From contig JAFZKY010000011.1 of NCBI GenBank assembly GCA_017551725.1, positions 1 through 39,759 on the forward strand: a stretch of 39,759 nt of DNA, read 5' to 3'. The translations under genes were made by a program, and so were the position numbers. Under the pieces are notes generated by a model. That model made no database searches. It saw nothing but the letters and a program-made list of their open reading frames with translations, and had not been told where the DNA came from. Origin of the DNA: Bacteroidales bacterium (GTDB lineage: Bacteria > Bacteroidota > Bacteroidia > Bacteroidales > WCHB1-69). Numbering within the stretch: position 1 is the stretch's first letter; every line of letters begins with the position of its first letter. This document shows positions 15,033 to 24,868 of this stretch, piece after piece.

Positions 15033-18000
15033 ATGCTGAAAATAAGGCTGTTTCGCCTTTGGGTTTTGGCAATTGTTATGTTGTCAATGACTTGCGCTTT
15101 TTGCCAGACGGGTGGCGAATGGCGTGTGCGTCATGTTGTGCCCCAAAGCATGTCGTTCAAGGCCGACACGCTCTCCATCCGGCCCGAATCGTTTTCCATC
15201 CGCGGCGTTCCCTCCTCTGCTTACCGCCTCGACCCGATAGCCGCCATGGTCTATCTGCAGGATTCCTCTTTGCTGGGGAAAACATTGGTTTATAGCTATC
15301 AGACGTACGCGCTGGATTTCTCCAAACCATATTCTCATAAATCCCGCGCACTCATCGAATCGCCCACCTATCGCTATCAGCCTGCTGTGGGACAGCTTCG
15401 GACCGTGGCGGATCTGCAGCAGGACAATCAGCTTTTGAGTACTGGCTCTATCTCGCGTGGCGTTTCGGTGGGTAACCGGCAGGATTTGGTTCTTAACTCC
15501 ACACTTAATCTGCAACTTTCCGGCCAATTGTCGGAGGATGTGCGGGTGGAGGCATCCATTTCAGACAAAAACATACCCATACAACCGGAAGGCAATACCC
15601 AATACATTCAGGATATTAATAATGTATTTATTACATTATATATAAAACAATTTTTGACGATATCGGCCGGAGATGTGCAGGTGCAAAGACCCTCATCCTG
15701 CTTCTTGAATTTGTCGCGAAACCTGTTGGGTATGAGGGCGGAAGGTAGATTTTCAAAGGATAGTGTGTTCCGGATGACGAATCAGCTGGGCGGAGGCGTG
15801 AACAAAGGCACTTACGCCCGACAGTCGATAGAGCCGCAGAACGGGGTGCAGGGTCCGTATCGTCTGTACGGGAAGGCCAATGAGATCAACATTGCCGTTG
15901 TGGCCGGCTCCGAGCGTGTGTATGTCGATGGCGTGCTGCTGACGCGGGGTCAGGACCATGACTATGTGATGGATTACAATACGGCGGAAATCACCTTCAC
16001 ACCCGCCATGCTGGTCACGACGGAGAAGCGCATCGTGGTGGAGTTTGAATATACCGACCGACATTATACCCGCTACAACTTGTTTTCTTACAATACGATG
16101 ACGTTGGGTAAACGCCAACGGTGGACGTTGGATGTCCATTATTTCCGGGAACAGGATTTAAAGAACCATCCTATCCAGCCTGAATTGGATGATGAGGAGA
16201 AAAGGTTTCTTTCGCAGCTGGCCGACAAGACGACATACGCCTATTATGCGTTGAGCGACTCGGCCACGTTCTCGGCGGACCAGATTCTTTATGCCCGCCG
16301 TGATACCTTGGTGGCGGGGCAGCAATATTCGGTATATGTCTATTCCACATCGGAGAATGAACAGCTTTACCGCCTCAGTTTCACGTATATGGGCCCGAAT
16401 AAAGGTTCGTATCGGCTGCTTCGGAGCACAGCCAACGGTCGGGTGTTCGGGTGGGTGGCTCCCGAAGATGATGTGCCGCAGGGTGACTACGAGCCCGTGG
16501 TCCAGCTGGTCACCCCGATGCTGACGCAGATGCTGACCGTGTCGGGGCGGTATGCGTACCGTCCGCACTCCTCGGCCCGCATCGAGTTGGCCTTGTCCCA
16601 CAAGGATGTCAATACTTTTTCCAAGTTGGATAATCGTGACAATGTGGGATTTGCCTACGACATGGGCGTCCATCACCAGCAGAAGTTGGGTGGCCGAAGG
16701 GGAAAGGCGTGCGACTGGTCGTTGGTGGCGGACTTGGACTGGCAGTTCGTGCATCGGAACTTCCGTGCGGTGGAGCGTTTCCGCGAGGTGGAGTTCGCAC
16801 GTCAGTACAATATGGACGAGGACCAGTCCTCCACGCACTCGGAGCAGATGCTGCACGCCGAGCTTGCCCTGACCCGTCCCGAAATCTCCACCACGCACTA
16901 TCGTGTCAACTGGTTCAATAGGATAGGGGAGATGAATGCTTTGCGGCAGGAATTGGTTTCGGACAACCGCCTGAAATGCTGGCTCTTCAAGACCAACACC
17001 TCGTTCCTGTCCACGCGGGATTCCGTCCAGCGCAGTGCCTTTTGGTCTTCCCAGAACCAGCTTGCCTATCGTTTCCCTAAATTGGAGTTGGGTGTTCGGA
17101 ATCTGCTGGAAAACAACATGTTCCGAACGGCGGATGCCGGTTCGCTGCGCCCGTCCAGTTATGCTTTTTATGAAACAATGGCCTATCTGAAGAGCGATTC
17201 CACCTCGTTTCAGTATCAGGTTTCTTATAAAAACCGTATGGAGATGCTGCCCTTGGACGACCGTCTGCGCCGCCACACCGAAATCCATGAGGCCGCTGCC
17301 ACCTTCCGCGTGGATCGGCTGAAGAACCAGCACATACTCTTTACAGCAACCTATCGGAACCAGAGACTGCGGGATACCACCGACGGACGTGCTTCGGAGC
17401 ATTATTTCGTTGGAAATGTCGAGTACACAGGCCGTTTCTGTAAAAATGCCATCGTGTTGAACACCTATTACGAGGCTGGAAGCGGGATGGAGTTGAAGAA
17501 GACGTTCACCTTCCTGAAGGTGGCGGCAGGGCAGGGGACGCATGTGTGGGTAGATTACAACGGTGACGGACTGGAGGATATCGGGGAGTTTGAGGTGGCG
17601 GCCTTCCAGGATGAGGCGGATTATGTGAAGGTGTGGCTGGCGGGCACGGAGTATGTGAACACCTACAACAACCAGTTCACGCAGACGGTGCAGTTGCGCC
17701 CGGCAGCGGTCTGGCAGCAGGCGTCCGGTTTCCGGCGGTGGCTGGCCCGCTTTTCCAACGTGGCGATGCTCCGTTCGCAGCTGAAACACCAGCGTCCGAA
17801 CTTCAACCCGTTTTATGCGAATCTTGAGGACACTGCCCTGATGAGCCGCCAATTCACGGTTACCAACACGTTTTCCTTCAACAACAGCGCCTCCAAATTT
17901 GCCTTTGATTTCATCGTGCAAAAGTCTATGAACAAAAATCTTCTCTATTATGGTTTTGAGCAGAGTGGGGTGTCGTCGCAGCAGGTGGTGCTGAAGAGTG

Positions 18001-18488
18001 CGCCGAGTGCGGAATGGTATTTGCAGGCGGCTTACCAGCACGGGGTGACCGACAACCGTTCCGATTTCCTGCCCCAGCGGACGTATGAGATTGTGCGGCA
18101 CCAGGCGGATGGAAAACTCCGGTGGCAGTATAATAACCGCTATTTTGGAGAGGTGATGTATCAGTTTGTGGATCAGCAAAATGAACTTGGAGTCGAGCAT
18201 ACACGCTCGCATGAGGGAAGCGGCACATTCACCTATCGTTCCCCGAAATATGGGGTGGCGGTTATCACGGCGTGCTATGTGTTCATTCAGGGGAATGCTG
18301 GTACGGGTAACAGTGTATCGTACGCCCTGCTCAAAGGGCTCTCCATAGGTCATAATGCATTGTGGGGAGTTTCGTATCAGGTGCCGGTGGGCGAATTTCT
18401 GCAGCTCTCGTTGCAATATGACGGTCGCGTCTCGGAAGGACACCGCGTGGTCCATATCGGCAGTGTTACAGTGAAGGCTCAGTTTTAG
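15033..18488 (+). CDS. Large outer-membrane beta-barrel protein next to the T9SS cluster
   Basis: A 1151-residue protein with a signal peptide (hydrophobic LWVLAIVMLSMTCAFCQ, cleavage near 25). Residues about 145-195 hold GVSVGNRQDLVLNSTLNLQL followed by a DKNIPIQPEGNTQYIQDI stretch, a block I associate with a conserved Bacteroidetes family of large outer-membrane proteins that recalls parts of SprA. The middle and end are alternating amphipathic strands rich in Tyr, Phe and Arg, as in a beta-barrel, ending in VTVKAQF with a terminal Phe. At about 836-860 there is WVDYNGDGLEDIGEFEVA, an acidic DxNxDG loop that could bind calcium. It lies upstream of porP-gldKLMN on the same strand, but a hairpin and a new promoter separate them. 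A role at the outer membrane is well supported; a T9SS role is inference. Confidence 0.7.
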   Translation: MLKIRLFRLWVLAIVMLSMTCAFCQTGGEWRVRHVVPQSMSFKADTLSIRPESFSIRGVPSSAYRLDPIAAMVYLQDSSLLGKTLVYSYQTYALDFSKPYSHKSRALIESPTYRYQPAVGQLRTVADLQQDNQLLSTGSISRGVSVGNRQDLVLNSTLNLQLSGQLSEDVRVEASISDKNIPIQPEGNTQYIQDINNVFITLYIKQFLTISAGDVQVQRPSSCFLNLSRNLLGMRAEGRFSKDSVFRMTNQLGGGVNKGTYARQSIEPQNGVQGPYRLYGKANEINIAVVAGSERVYVDGVLLTRGQDHDYVMDYNTAEITFTPAMLVTTEKRIVVEFEYTDRHYTRYNLFSYNTMTLGKRQRWTLDVHYFREQDLKNHPIQPELDDEEKRFLSQLADKTTYAYYALSDSATFSADQILYARRDTLVAGQQYSVYVYSTSENEQLYRLSFTYMGPNKGSYRLLRSTANGRVFGWVAPEDDVPQGDYEPVVQLVTPMLTQMLTVSGRYAYRPHSSARIELALSHKDVNTFSKLDNRDNVGFAYDMGVHHQQKLGGRRGKACDWSLVADLDWQFVHRNFRAVERFREVEFARQYNMDEDQSSTHSEQMLHAELALTRPEISTTHYRVNWFNRIGEMNALRQELVSDNRLKCWLFKTNTSFLSTRDSVQRSAFWSSQNQLAYRFPKLELGVRNLLENNMFRTADAGSLRPSSYAFYETMAYLKSDSTSFQYQVSYKNRMEMLPLDDRLRRHTEIHEAAATFRVDRLKNQHILFTATYRNQRLRDTTDGRASEHYFVGNVEYTGRFCKNAIVLNTYYEAGSGMELKKTFTFLKVAAGQGTHVWVDYNGDGLEDIGEFEVAAFQDEADYVKVWLAGTEYVNTYNNQFTQTVQLRPAAVWQQASGFRRWLARFSNVAMLRSQLKHQRPNFNPFYANLEDTALMSRQFTVTNTFSFNNSASKFAFDFIVQKSMNKNLLYYGFEQSGVSSQQVVLKSAPSAEWYLQAAYQHGVTDNRSDFLPQRTYEIVRHQADGKLRWQYNNRYFGEVMYQFVDQQNELGVEHTRSHEGSGTFTYRSPKYGVAVITACYVFIQGNAGTGNSVSYALLKGLSIGHNALWGVSYQVPVGEFLQLSLQYDGRVSEGHRVVHIGSVTVKAQF

Positions 18489-18512
18489 TTTAATTATTTG
18501 AATATTAGAAAG

Positions 18513-18547
18513 ATATAATATTGTTGGTATAAATATTATATTTTTTT
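18513..18547 (+). terminator. A/T-only hairpin followed by T-run after the large barrel gene
   Basis: ATATAATATT (18513-18522) and AATATTATAT (18532-18541) are perfect 10-bp complements around a 9-nt loop, followed by seven T. The stem has no G-C pairs so it is weaker than usual, but its position 24 nt after the stop fits a terminator. Confidence 0.5.
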
Positions 18548-18580
18548 AACGGAAAGGGTGAAAACAAAGGAAATTTATAT

Positions 18581-18588
18581 TATTTTTG
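18581..18588 (+). promoter_or_regulatory. -7 promoter element of the porP-gldKLMN operon
   Basis: TATTTTTG matches TAnnTTTG. It lies 152 nt before the porP ATG, which implies a long A/T-rich leader; nothing else with a promoter element is seen before gldK, gldL, gldM or gldN. Confidence 0.55.
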
Positions 18589-18740
18589 TCGCTTGAAAAA
18601 AAATAATGTCTAATGCGCATTGTAACTTTTTGAAAAATGCAGGGTATAATGGGAGTTACGAATAAAAGAATATTTTTTCGAAAAAAGTTATAAATGATTG
18701 CAAGACAGGCGGTTATTGTATAACAAAACGAAAAACTAAT

Positions 18741-19862
18741 ATGATAGATTGGCAGAAAAAACTCGTGGTCTTTATGCTTTTCACCGGCATGTTCGGGATG
18801 GTGGGTTATGCGCAAGATGATGTGCAATTTACCCTATTTCCTTGGGCTACTTCCTATTATAATGCGGGAGGCATCGGTGAGCAGAACAACACTTTGTGTT
18901 TTACGGCAATCTATAACAACAAGTATGTGGCATGGAAGGATGTCTATACGGTGAACGGGGTGGACTCATCGAACAAGACGGCCCCGCAGGACTTCCTGAT
19001 CAATATTGAATCTTATTTGAAAAAGCTCCATGGCTCCCTCGGCTTGTCGGTTGTGGGCGACTGGTTAGGCTTTTATCAGAATGTCGGGGTGAAGCTGGGC
19101 TATTCATACAAGTTGCGCATCGGCGGCGGACATCTCGGCATTGGAGCTCAATTGTCGTTGTACAATCAGCAGATAACTAGTTCCGGTTTCCGTCCTATCG
19201 AGACGGGCGACCCTGTGTTGGACAATTTGGATGAATCCACGCTGGACTTGGATTTCTCTTTCGGTTTGCTCTATACCACCGATCAGTGGTATGTGGGTGC
19301 AGGCTTGACCAATATCGCAGGCGCTTTGGACAAGGACCAGAAGTTGCGTCTCACCGGTGACCGTGGCACGCAGCGTGCCTCGCATTTGTATTTGCACGGC
19401 GGCTACACATGGATCGTGCCGGCGAACCCCAACTGGGAGATTATCCCCCAGACGATGTTGAAGATGAGCTATGGACGTGTGCCCAGACTGGATGAAAACG
19501 GCAACTATGCGCTCGACAAGGATGGCAAATACATGTCGAAGGTGGCTTTCAACGTGGCCCAGTGGGACGTGATGTTGCTGGCCCGCTACAACGGCGTGTT
19601 CTGGGGCGGTCTCGGCTACCGTCTGCAGGATGCCGTCTCGGTGATCTTCGGCGCCCGTCCGTTCTACAACTCCTCCAATATCTACCTCAAGGGCTTGGAT
19701 GCAGGTCTCTCCTATAGCTTTACGGCCAACAAGTTGGGTTATCGGATCAACCGCAGTTTCGGTGATATTGAGGTGATGATCCGCTACTGCTTCGACATCT
19801 ACAAACCGGAGGTTTTCTCGGGCTATGGTTCAACTCGTTCCATCTACAAGAATCAATATTAA
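18741..19862 (+). CDS. porP: PorP/SprF family type IX secretion outer-membrane protein
   Basis: A 373-residue protein with a signal peptide (cleavage after VGYAQ, residue 25). The mature N-terminus QFTLFPWATSYYNAGGIGE is a form of the PorP/SprF start, where these proteins describe an early-strand Asn/Pro segment; the rest alternates as barrel strands and ends in an Arg/Tyr-rich C-terminus. PorP is an outer-membrane component that links the T9SS trans-envelope ring to attached partners. The order porP-gldK-gldL-gldM-gldN is that of the Porphyromonas por operon. It is the first gene behind the 18581 promoter, and gldK follows after 70 bp. Confidence 0.85.
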   Translation: MIDWQKKLVVFMLFTGMFGMVGYAQDDVQFTLFPWATSYYNAGGIGEQNNTLCFTAIYNNKYVAWKDVYTVNGVDSSNKTAPQDFLINIESYLKKLHGSLGLSVVGDWLGFYQNVGVKLGYSYKLRIGGGHLGIGAQLSLYNQQITSSGFRPIETGDPVLDNLDESTLDLDFSFGLLYTTDQWYVGAGLTNIAGALDKDQKLRLTGDRGTQRASHLYLHGGYTWIVPANPNWEIIPQTMLKMSYGRVPRLDENGNYALDKDGKYMSKVAFNVAQWDVMLLARYNGVFWGGLGYRLQDAVSVIFGARPFYNSSNIYLKGLDAGLSYSFTANKLGYRINRSFGDIEVMIRYCFDIYKPEVFSGYGSTRSIYKNQY

Positions 19863-19932
19863 CATTTGTAAAGAAAATAATGATAATAAATCAGATATAA
19901 TCACGTTAGAAAAAACAATAAAATTTATACAA

Positions 19933-21363
19933 ATGAAAAGGGTAGTTATTTTTCTTGCTGCAGCCTTAGTTGTGCTGTCCTCCTGTTCCAACGGTGGCGA
20001 CGGTCAACTTGTCGGTGTAAAGGATCGTCCGGATTTCTATGATGTGGATCCTTTCGGAATGGTCTATATCCCGACGGGCCACTACATCATGGGTGGTGGC
20101 GACCAGGATGTGCCGTTCGCTTTGACGCAACAGTCCAAAAATGTAACCGTTGCCGCGTTTTGGATGGACGAGACGGAAATCACGAACAACGAATACCGCC
20201 AGTTCGTGTATTGGGTCCGCGACTCCATCGCTCACGTTCTCCTTGGCGATGCCGAAATCACCGAAGCCGAGAAGTACGGCCACTATCTGAAATACAAGAG
20301 TGGTGAAAATGAGGGTGAGGTCATTGAACCCAAGTTGATCAACTGGCGTGAGGAGATTCCCTGGGATTCCGATAACGAGGAGGTCCAGGCCGCTCTCAGC
20401 CCGCTGTACAACAAAGTCAACACCCGTTTCTATCACTATCGCCCCAACACGGCCAATATCGCCATGTACAACTACGAGTACTGGTGGTATGACTATCGCA
20501 ACTATCGCGATCCGAAAGATCCCGACAACTTCGGTGCTTCCACCAAGGAGTTTGACAAGGAAGGCAGCGATTATGGCGGTCTCTACGCTAACCGTCCCAG
20601 CAGTTTGGGCAACGGCTACCAGCGCTTCATCAAACATGAGGTGGTCAATATCTATCCCGACACCCTGTGCTGGGCACACGATTTCGTCTATTCCTATAAC
20701 GAGCCCATGGTGCTGAACTACTTCTCCAACCCGCAATATGATAACTATCCTGTGGTTGGTGTGAGCTGGCAGCAGGCCAAGGCTTTTTCCTACTGGAGAA
20801 CCCAGTTGCGCATGTCCTGGCTCTCGTCCAAGGAGTATGCCAACGAGCATGAGTTCAGATTGCCCACCGAGGCGGAATGGGAATGGGCAGCCCGTGGCGG
20901 CAACAGCCTGGCCTCCTATCCGTGGGGCGGTCCTTACACTACCAACCAGAATGGCTGCTTCCTGAGCAACTTCAAACCTCAGAGAGGCAACTACATCGCC
21001 GACGACAACTTCTATCCCAGCATTGTGGCCCACTACCACCCGAACGACTGGGGTCTGTTTGACATGAGCGGCAATGTGGCTGAATGGTGCGAGGATGCCT
21101 TCGACAAGTCGGCTACGAACTTCACCCACGACATGAACCCGGTTTATACTTACTATGCCAAGAAGAACGATTCTCCGGCCAAGAAGAGAAAAGTCATCCG
21201 TGGCGGTTCCTGGAAGGATGTCAGCTACTACACAACCGTGTATGCGCGCACATTCGAATATCAGGACACCTGTAAGTCCTACGTGGGATTCCGTAATGTG
21301 CAGTCCTACATGGGCCGTCAGCGTGGCGATGGTTCCAGCAAGAACGCTTCGCATGTTTATTAA
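19933..21363 (+). CDS. gldK: T9SS ring lipoprotein GldK/PorK
   Basis: A 476-residue lipoprotein. The start at 19933 is chosen because it gives a clean lipoprotein signal, MKRVVIFLAAALVVLSSCS, with Cys18; an upstream in-frame start would overlap porP and bury the signal. The mature protein has the formylglycine-generating-enzyme-like fold: GMVYIPTGHYIMGG, WMDETEITNNEYRQFV, FRLPTEAEWEWAARGG, MSGNVAEWCEDAF and VIRGGSWKD. GldK/PorK forms, with GldN/PorN, the periplasmic ring under the outer membrane of the type IX secretion system. It has no known enzyme activity despite the fold. It lies between porP and gldL. Confidence 0.95.
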   Translation: MKRVVIFLAAALVVLSSCSNGGDGQLVGVKDRPDFYDVDPFGMVYIPTGHYIMGGGDQDVPFALTQQSKNVTVAAFWMDETEITNNEYRQFVYWVRDSIAHVLLGDAEITEAEKYGHYLKYKSGENEGEVIEPKLINWREEIPWDSDNEEVQAALSPLYNKVNTRFYHYRPNTANIAMYNYEYWWYDYRNYRDPKDPDNFGASTKEFDKEGSDYGGLYANRPSSLGNGYQRFIKHEVVNIYPDTLCWAHDFVYSYNEPMVLNYFSNPQYDNYPVVGVSWQQAKAFSYWRTQLRMSWLSSKEYANEHEFRLPTEAEWEWAARGGNSLASYPWGGPYTTNQNGCFLSNFKPQRGNYIADDNFYPSIVAHYHPNDWGLFDMSGNVAEWCEDAFDKSATNFTHDMNPVYTYYAKKNDSPAKKRKVIRGGSWKDVSYYTTVYARTFEYQDTCKSYVGFRNVQSYMGRQRGDGSSKNASHVY

Positions 21364-21418
21364 TAGATTTTAATTATAACAAATTCATAAATCATTAACC
21401 AAATTAAATCAATCTAAA

Positions 21419-22138
21419 ATGAATGCTATTGAAAGATTAGTCAGAACAAACGGGTACAAGAACTTCATGGCCAAGTTGTACGGCTGGGGTGCTGCTGTTG
21501 TGATTTTGGGCGCCTTGTTCAAAATCCTCCACTGGCCGGGCGCCAACATCATGCTTATGGTGGGTATGTTTACGGAGACCATCATTTTCTTCTTCTCCGC
21601 ATTCGAACCGCTGCATGTGGAATACAACTGGGCTTTGGTCTATCCGGAGCTTGCCATCGCCGAGGAGCCGGCAGAGCCGAGCAAACGCGAGAAGAAGAAA
21701 CTGGCTCAGAATGGTACTCCGACCCAGCAGCTCGACAAGATGCTGGAAGAGGCTAAGATCGGTCCCGAACTGATCGAGAGCTTGGCTACGGGTATGCGCA
21801 ATTTGAGCGACAACGCCAAGAAGTTGGCCGGTGTTTCCGATGCCGCTGTGGCTACCGACAGTTTCGTTGGCAATATGACCAAGGCTGCTGAGTCTGTCCG
21901 CAATCTGACCTTGAAATATGACAAGGCTGCTGCCGCTATCGATACCGATGGCAGCGCTTCCGCCGCCTACGTCGAGAGCTTGAAGAAGGCCACCACGGCT
22001 GTCAACCAGCTCACCGCCGCCTATGAGCAGACCACGACGTACAAGACGGAAATGGACAAACTCACGAACAATATCGCCGCCCTCAGCAAGGTTTATGGCA
22101 ACATGCTTGCCGCCATGGGCGTCAACCCCAATAAATAG
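21419..22138 (+). CDS. gldL: T9SS motor inner-membrane protein GldL/PorL
   Basis: A 239-residue protein with two membrane helices near the N-terminus (about 22-36 and 44-62) linked by FKILHWPGAN, the family's conserved loop, and a long cytoplasmic helical domain rich in Ala, Lys and Thr. The second helix has GMFTETIIFFFSAFEP; Glu53 matches the membrane Glu proposed to take part in proton flow in the GldLM motor. GldL forms a pentamer around two GldM helices and powers secretion and, in gliding species, movement. It follows gldK by 55 bp and precedes gldM by 54 bp. Confidence 0.95.
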   Translation: MNAIERLVRTNGYKNFMAKLYGWGAAVVILGALFKILHWPGANIMLMVGMFTETIIFFFSAFEPLHVEYNWALVYPELAIAEEPAEPSKREKKKLAQNGTPTQQLDKMLEEAKIGPELIESLATGMRNLSDNAKKLAGVSDAAVATDSFVGNMTKAAESVRNLTLKYDKAAAAIDTDGSASAAYVESLKKATTAVNQLTAAYEQTTTYKTEMDKLTNNIAALSKVYGNMLAAMGVNPNK

Positions 22139-22192
22139 TCCGAATCATTCAAATCACTGTTTATACTAAATCATTAACTTAATTTATTAGAT

Positions 22193-23824
22193 ATGGGTGC
22201 AACAAATTGTCCGGAGACCCCGCGACAGAAAATGATTCAGATGATGTACTTGGTCTATACCGCCATGTTGGCATTGAACGTATCTGCGGATATTTTGAAT
22301 GCTTTCATCGTGGTGGACGACACACTGGCGATATCTACACGCAATGCCACACAACAGAATTTCGCTGACTACAACTGGTTTGAGCAGCAGAAGACGATTC
22401 TGGGTGAGGCCAAGATTCACGATGCATACGTTAACGCCCAGGCGCTCAGAAAGGAAACCGACAAGATGGTGAAATACATTGAGAACATGCGCCAGGACCT
22501 GATTCTCTACGTTGATGGCGACACGTTGGTTGAAGTCAAGAACGAGAAAGGTAAGAAGGTGAAAGTCCCTTCCACCGTCTCCACGATGAAGGCGAAGGAG
22601 AACTTTGACAAGCCTACGGATTACATGATCAACAAGAAGCATGCGTATGAGCTTGCGGATAAGATCCGGGAATACAAGAAGAATATCCTCAAATTTGCGA
22701 AACCCGCTGACCGCGAACGTCTTTCCGAAGGTCTTGGTCTGAATGTGGACCAGAAATTCACCAAGGAAGGCGCGGTGCAGACCTGGGCAGAGCACAACTT
22801 CGACCATATCATCGCTGCGGCGGCTGTCACCCTCTTGAACAAGGAAGTGGGCGAGGTCCGCAACGCTGAGTCCATGATGCTCACCTACCTGAAGGCCTCC
22901 ATCAGTGCCGAGGACTTCAAGTTCGACCATGTGGAGGGCCGTGCCATCCCGAAATCGCAGATGGTGTTCTCCGGCGACAACTACGAGGCTGACATCATCG
23001 TGGCTGCTTACGATACGAAGTCCACTCCGGAAGTTTACTACAAGATGGGTGCCGATACGCTGACCGTAGATGGTCTGGGCGGTGCTACCAAATTGGAAGG
23101 CGAAAACGGTGTTGTGAAGCTGAAACTTGCTGCCGGTGATGTGGGCGAGAAACGCTATGCCGGTTTGATCAAGATCATGGACCCGAGCGGCCAACCGAAA
23201 TACTACGGCTTCAGCGACAAATATGCTGTGTTGAAACCGTCTGCTACGATTGCAGCTGACAAGATGAACGTGCTGTATGCGGGTATTGCCAACCCGGTGT
23301 CCGTGTCCGCTCCGGTGGATCCCGGCAAGTTGAGCATCTCGTTCCCCGGTTGTGGTGTAAGCAACCAGGGTGCCGGCAAGTTCGATGTGTCGGTTCCGGC
23401 TTCCCTGATTGGAAAGACTGTTACCGCCACCGTTTCCGCCAAGCTGGGTGAGTCCACCAAGCAACTCGGCGCCACCACCTTCCGTGTGAAGAAGGTTCCC
23501 GATCCGCGTGCCGTGTTGGGTGCCAACATCCGCGGTGGCAAACATGCCAAGGCTGAGCTCACCGCCAACCCGGTGCTGCGTGCCACGATGGGTGAGGACT
23601 TCGCCTACGACTTGAAATGGAAAGTCACCTCCTTCCGCGTCATTTTCGTGAGCAAGGGTATGGAGGATCCCGCTATGGTTTGCCAGGGCGGTGCCCTCTC
23701 TGAGGCTGTAAAGGCCAAAATCCAGAAATCTCCCGCCAATACGGTCATCTACTTCTCCGACATCAAGGTGTCGTCCGAGGCTGGATCCCGTACGCTGGAT
23801 GAGTTCTCTGTACGTATCAGATAA
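22193..23824 (+). CDS. gldM: T9SS motor shaft protein GldM/PorM
   Basis: A 543-residue protein with one membrane helix near the N-terminus (about 15-34, MMYLVYTAMLALNVSADIL) and a large periplasmic part. The start GATNCPETPRQKMIQMMYL is typical of GldM. The periplasmic region begins with a helical stretch (about 40-220) and continues with beta-sandwich domains, where a GAGKFDVSVPASLIGKTV segment fits the D2-D4 type repeats. The dimer spans the periplasm and transmits energy from GldL to the GldK-GldN ring. It follows gldL by 54 bp and precedes gldN by 18 bp. Confidence 0.95.
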   Translation: MGATNCPETPRQKMIQMMYLVYTAMLALNVSADILNAFIVVDDTLAISTRNATQQNFADYNWFEQQKTILGEAKIHDAYVNAQALRKETDKMVKYIENMRQDLILYVDGDTLVEVKNEKGKKVKVPSTVSTMKAKENFDKPTDYMINKKHAYELADKIREYKKNILKFAKPADRERLSEGLGLNVDQKFTKEGAVQTWAEHNFDHIIAAAAVTLLNKEVGEVRNAESMMLTYLKASISAEDFKFDHVEGRAIPKSQMVFSGDNYEADIIVAAYDTKSTPEVYYKMGADTLTVDGLGGATKLEGENGVVKLKLAAGDVGEKRYAGLIKIMDPSGQPKYYGFSDKYAVLKPSATIAADKMNVLYAGIANPVSVSAPVDPGKLSISFPGCGVSNQGAGKFDVSVPASLIGKTVTATVSAKLGESTKQLGATTFRVKKVPDPRAVLGANIRGGKHAKAELTANPVLRATMGEDFAYDLKWKVTSFRVIFVSKGMEDPAMVCQGGALSEAVKAKIQKSPANTVIYFSDIKVSSEAGSRTLDEFSVRIR

Positions 23825-23842
23825 TTTTAAAACTCTTATATT

Positions 23843-24781
23843 ATGAAAAAGTTTGGTTTGTTATTAATCGGAATTTTCGCCTTCTCTTTCGCTTTCGCAC
23901 AGGAAGATGAGGAAGGCAGCACCATGCAGCAGCCTATCAACCGTGCCCCGGCAGAGTTCGCCTGGGAACAGGTGGATGTGGGTGATTTTTCGGACCCTGT
24001 TCCGTATGCCCCTATCCGGCAGGCTGACGTGATGTACTATTACACCATCTGGAGAACCATCGACCTCCGCGAGAAGGTGAACCACCCGCTCTACTTCCCC
24101 ACGGAAGTGCGCGGCACGTGGCGCAGCCTTGCCCAGACCATTTTCGATGCCATCGACATGGATCATCCCGACAGAACGGAGGATGTACTCCCCGTCTATA
24201 CGGATGACATGTGCCTGGAGCCCACTCCGCGTGGAGATTTGAGAGGCAACCTGGCCATCTCCTACAACATCGATGACATTGACATTGAAACAGGAGAGGT
24301 TATCGGTACCAAACCGGTGGAAATTCCTTTCGAGCCGAAGGACATCATTTCCTATAACATCAAGGAAATATGGTATTTCGACAAGCAGACCTCCACATTC
24401 AAGACGCAGATTCTGACCCTCGAGCCCATCATGGAGTATGTGCGTCCGAATACCTCCTCTAATTATGATGAGGAAGGCCAGGATAACGAGAATGTGAGCG
24501 AAGCTCCGGTGAAGAAACGTATCGGTTACATCTATTACAATGAACTGAGACCGTTCCTCGCCAAACAGGAGGTGTACAACGTGCGCAACAACGCCCAGCG
24601 TCTCTCCTTCGACGACCTGCTGACCTGGAAGCGCGAATTCGCCTCCCTGATTTACAAGCAGGCCAACGTGTATGACCGCGAGATTCAGGAATACATCACC
24701 AATTCCCGCGATCAGCGCATTGAATCCGAACGGATTACCGACGAGCTTCGTAAGTTCGAAAGTGACCTTTGGGAATTTTAA
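23843..24781 (+). CDS. gldN: T9SS ring protein GldN/PorN
   Basis: A 312-residue periplasmic protein with a signal peptide (MKKFGLLLIGIFAFSFAFAQ, residues 1-20). The mature part has the GldN features: ADVMYYYTIWRTIDLREK, NHPLYFPTEVRG and a C-terminal helix ending in RIESERITDELRKFESDLWEF. GldN/PorN binds GldK/PorK to form the ring that the GldM shaft contacts. It is the last gene of the operon, with a terminator 37 nt after the stop. Confidence 0.94.
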   Translation: MKKFGLLLIGIFAFSFAFAQEDEEGSTMQQPINRAPAEFAWEQVDVGDFSDPVPYAPIRQADVMYYYTIWRTIDLREKVNHPLYFPTEVRGTWRSLAQTIFDAIDMDHPDRTEDVLPVYTDDMCLEPTPRGDLRGNLAISYNIDDIDIETGEVIGTKPVEIPFEPKDIISYNIKEIWYFDKQTSTFKTQILTLEPIMEYVRPNTSSNYDEEGQDNENVSEAPVKKRIGYIYYNELRPFLAKQEVYNVRNNAQRLSFDDLLTWKREFASLIYKQANVYDREIQEYITNSRDQRIESERITDELRKFESDLWEF

Positions 24782-24817
24782 AAAACAAAAAACCAGACTT
24801 TTTTCATAGAATTCAAA

Positions 24818-24846
24818 ACGGGTGCCGATGGTGCCCGTTTTTTTTT
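24818..24846 (+). terminator. Terminator of the porP-gldKLMN operon
   Basis: ACGGGTGCC pairs with GGTGCCCGT over 9 bp (two G-T pairs) around a GAT loop, followed by nine T (24838-24846). The T-run ends in the first base of the next gene's promoter element. Confidence 0.85.
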
Positions 24847-24853
24847 ACCTTTG
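24846..24853 (+). promoter_or_regulatory. -7 promoter element of hldD, fused to the upstream terminator
   Basis: TACCTTTG fits TAnnTTTG and starts at the last T of the preceding terminator. The hldD ATG is only 15 nt further, so the leader would be extremely short or nearly absent. Confidence 0.6.
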
Positions 24854-24868
24854 CAAAAAAATATTCTT

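Noticed and set aside
16158-18455. A 765-codon open frame antisense to the large outer-membrane protein gene
   Set aside because: Arg/His/Ile-rich shadow translation; the plus-strand frame has a signal peptide, conserved blocks and a barrel end.
19966-21354. A 462-codon open frame antisense to gldK
   Set aside because: gldK has all family motifs; the antisense translation is Val/Ile/Gly-rich shadow.
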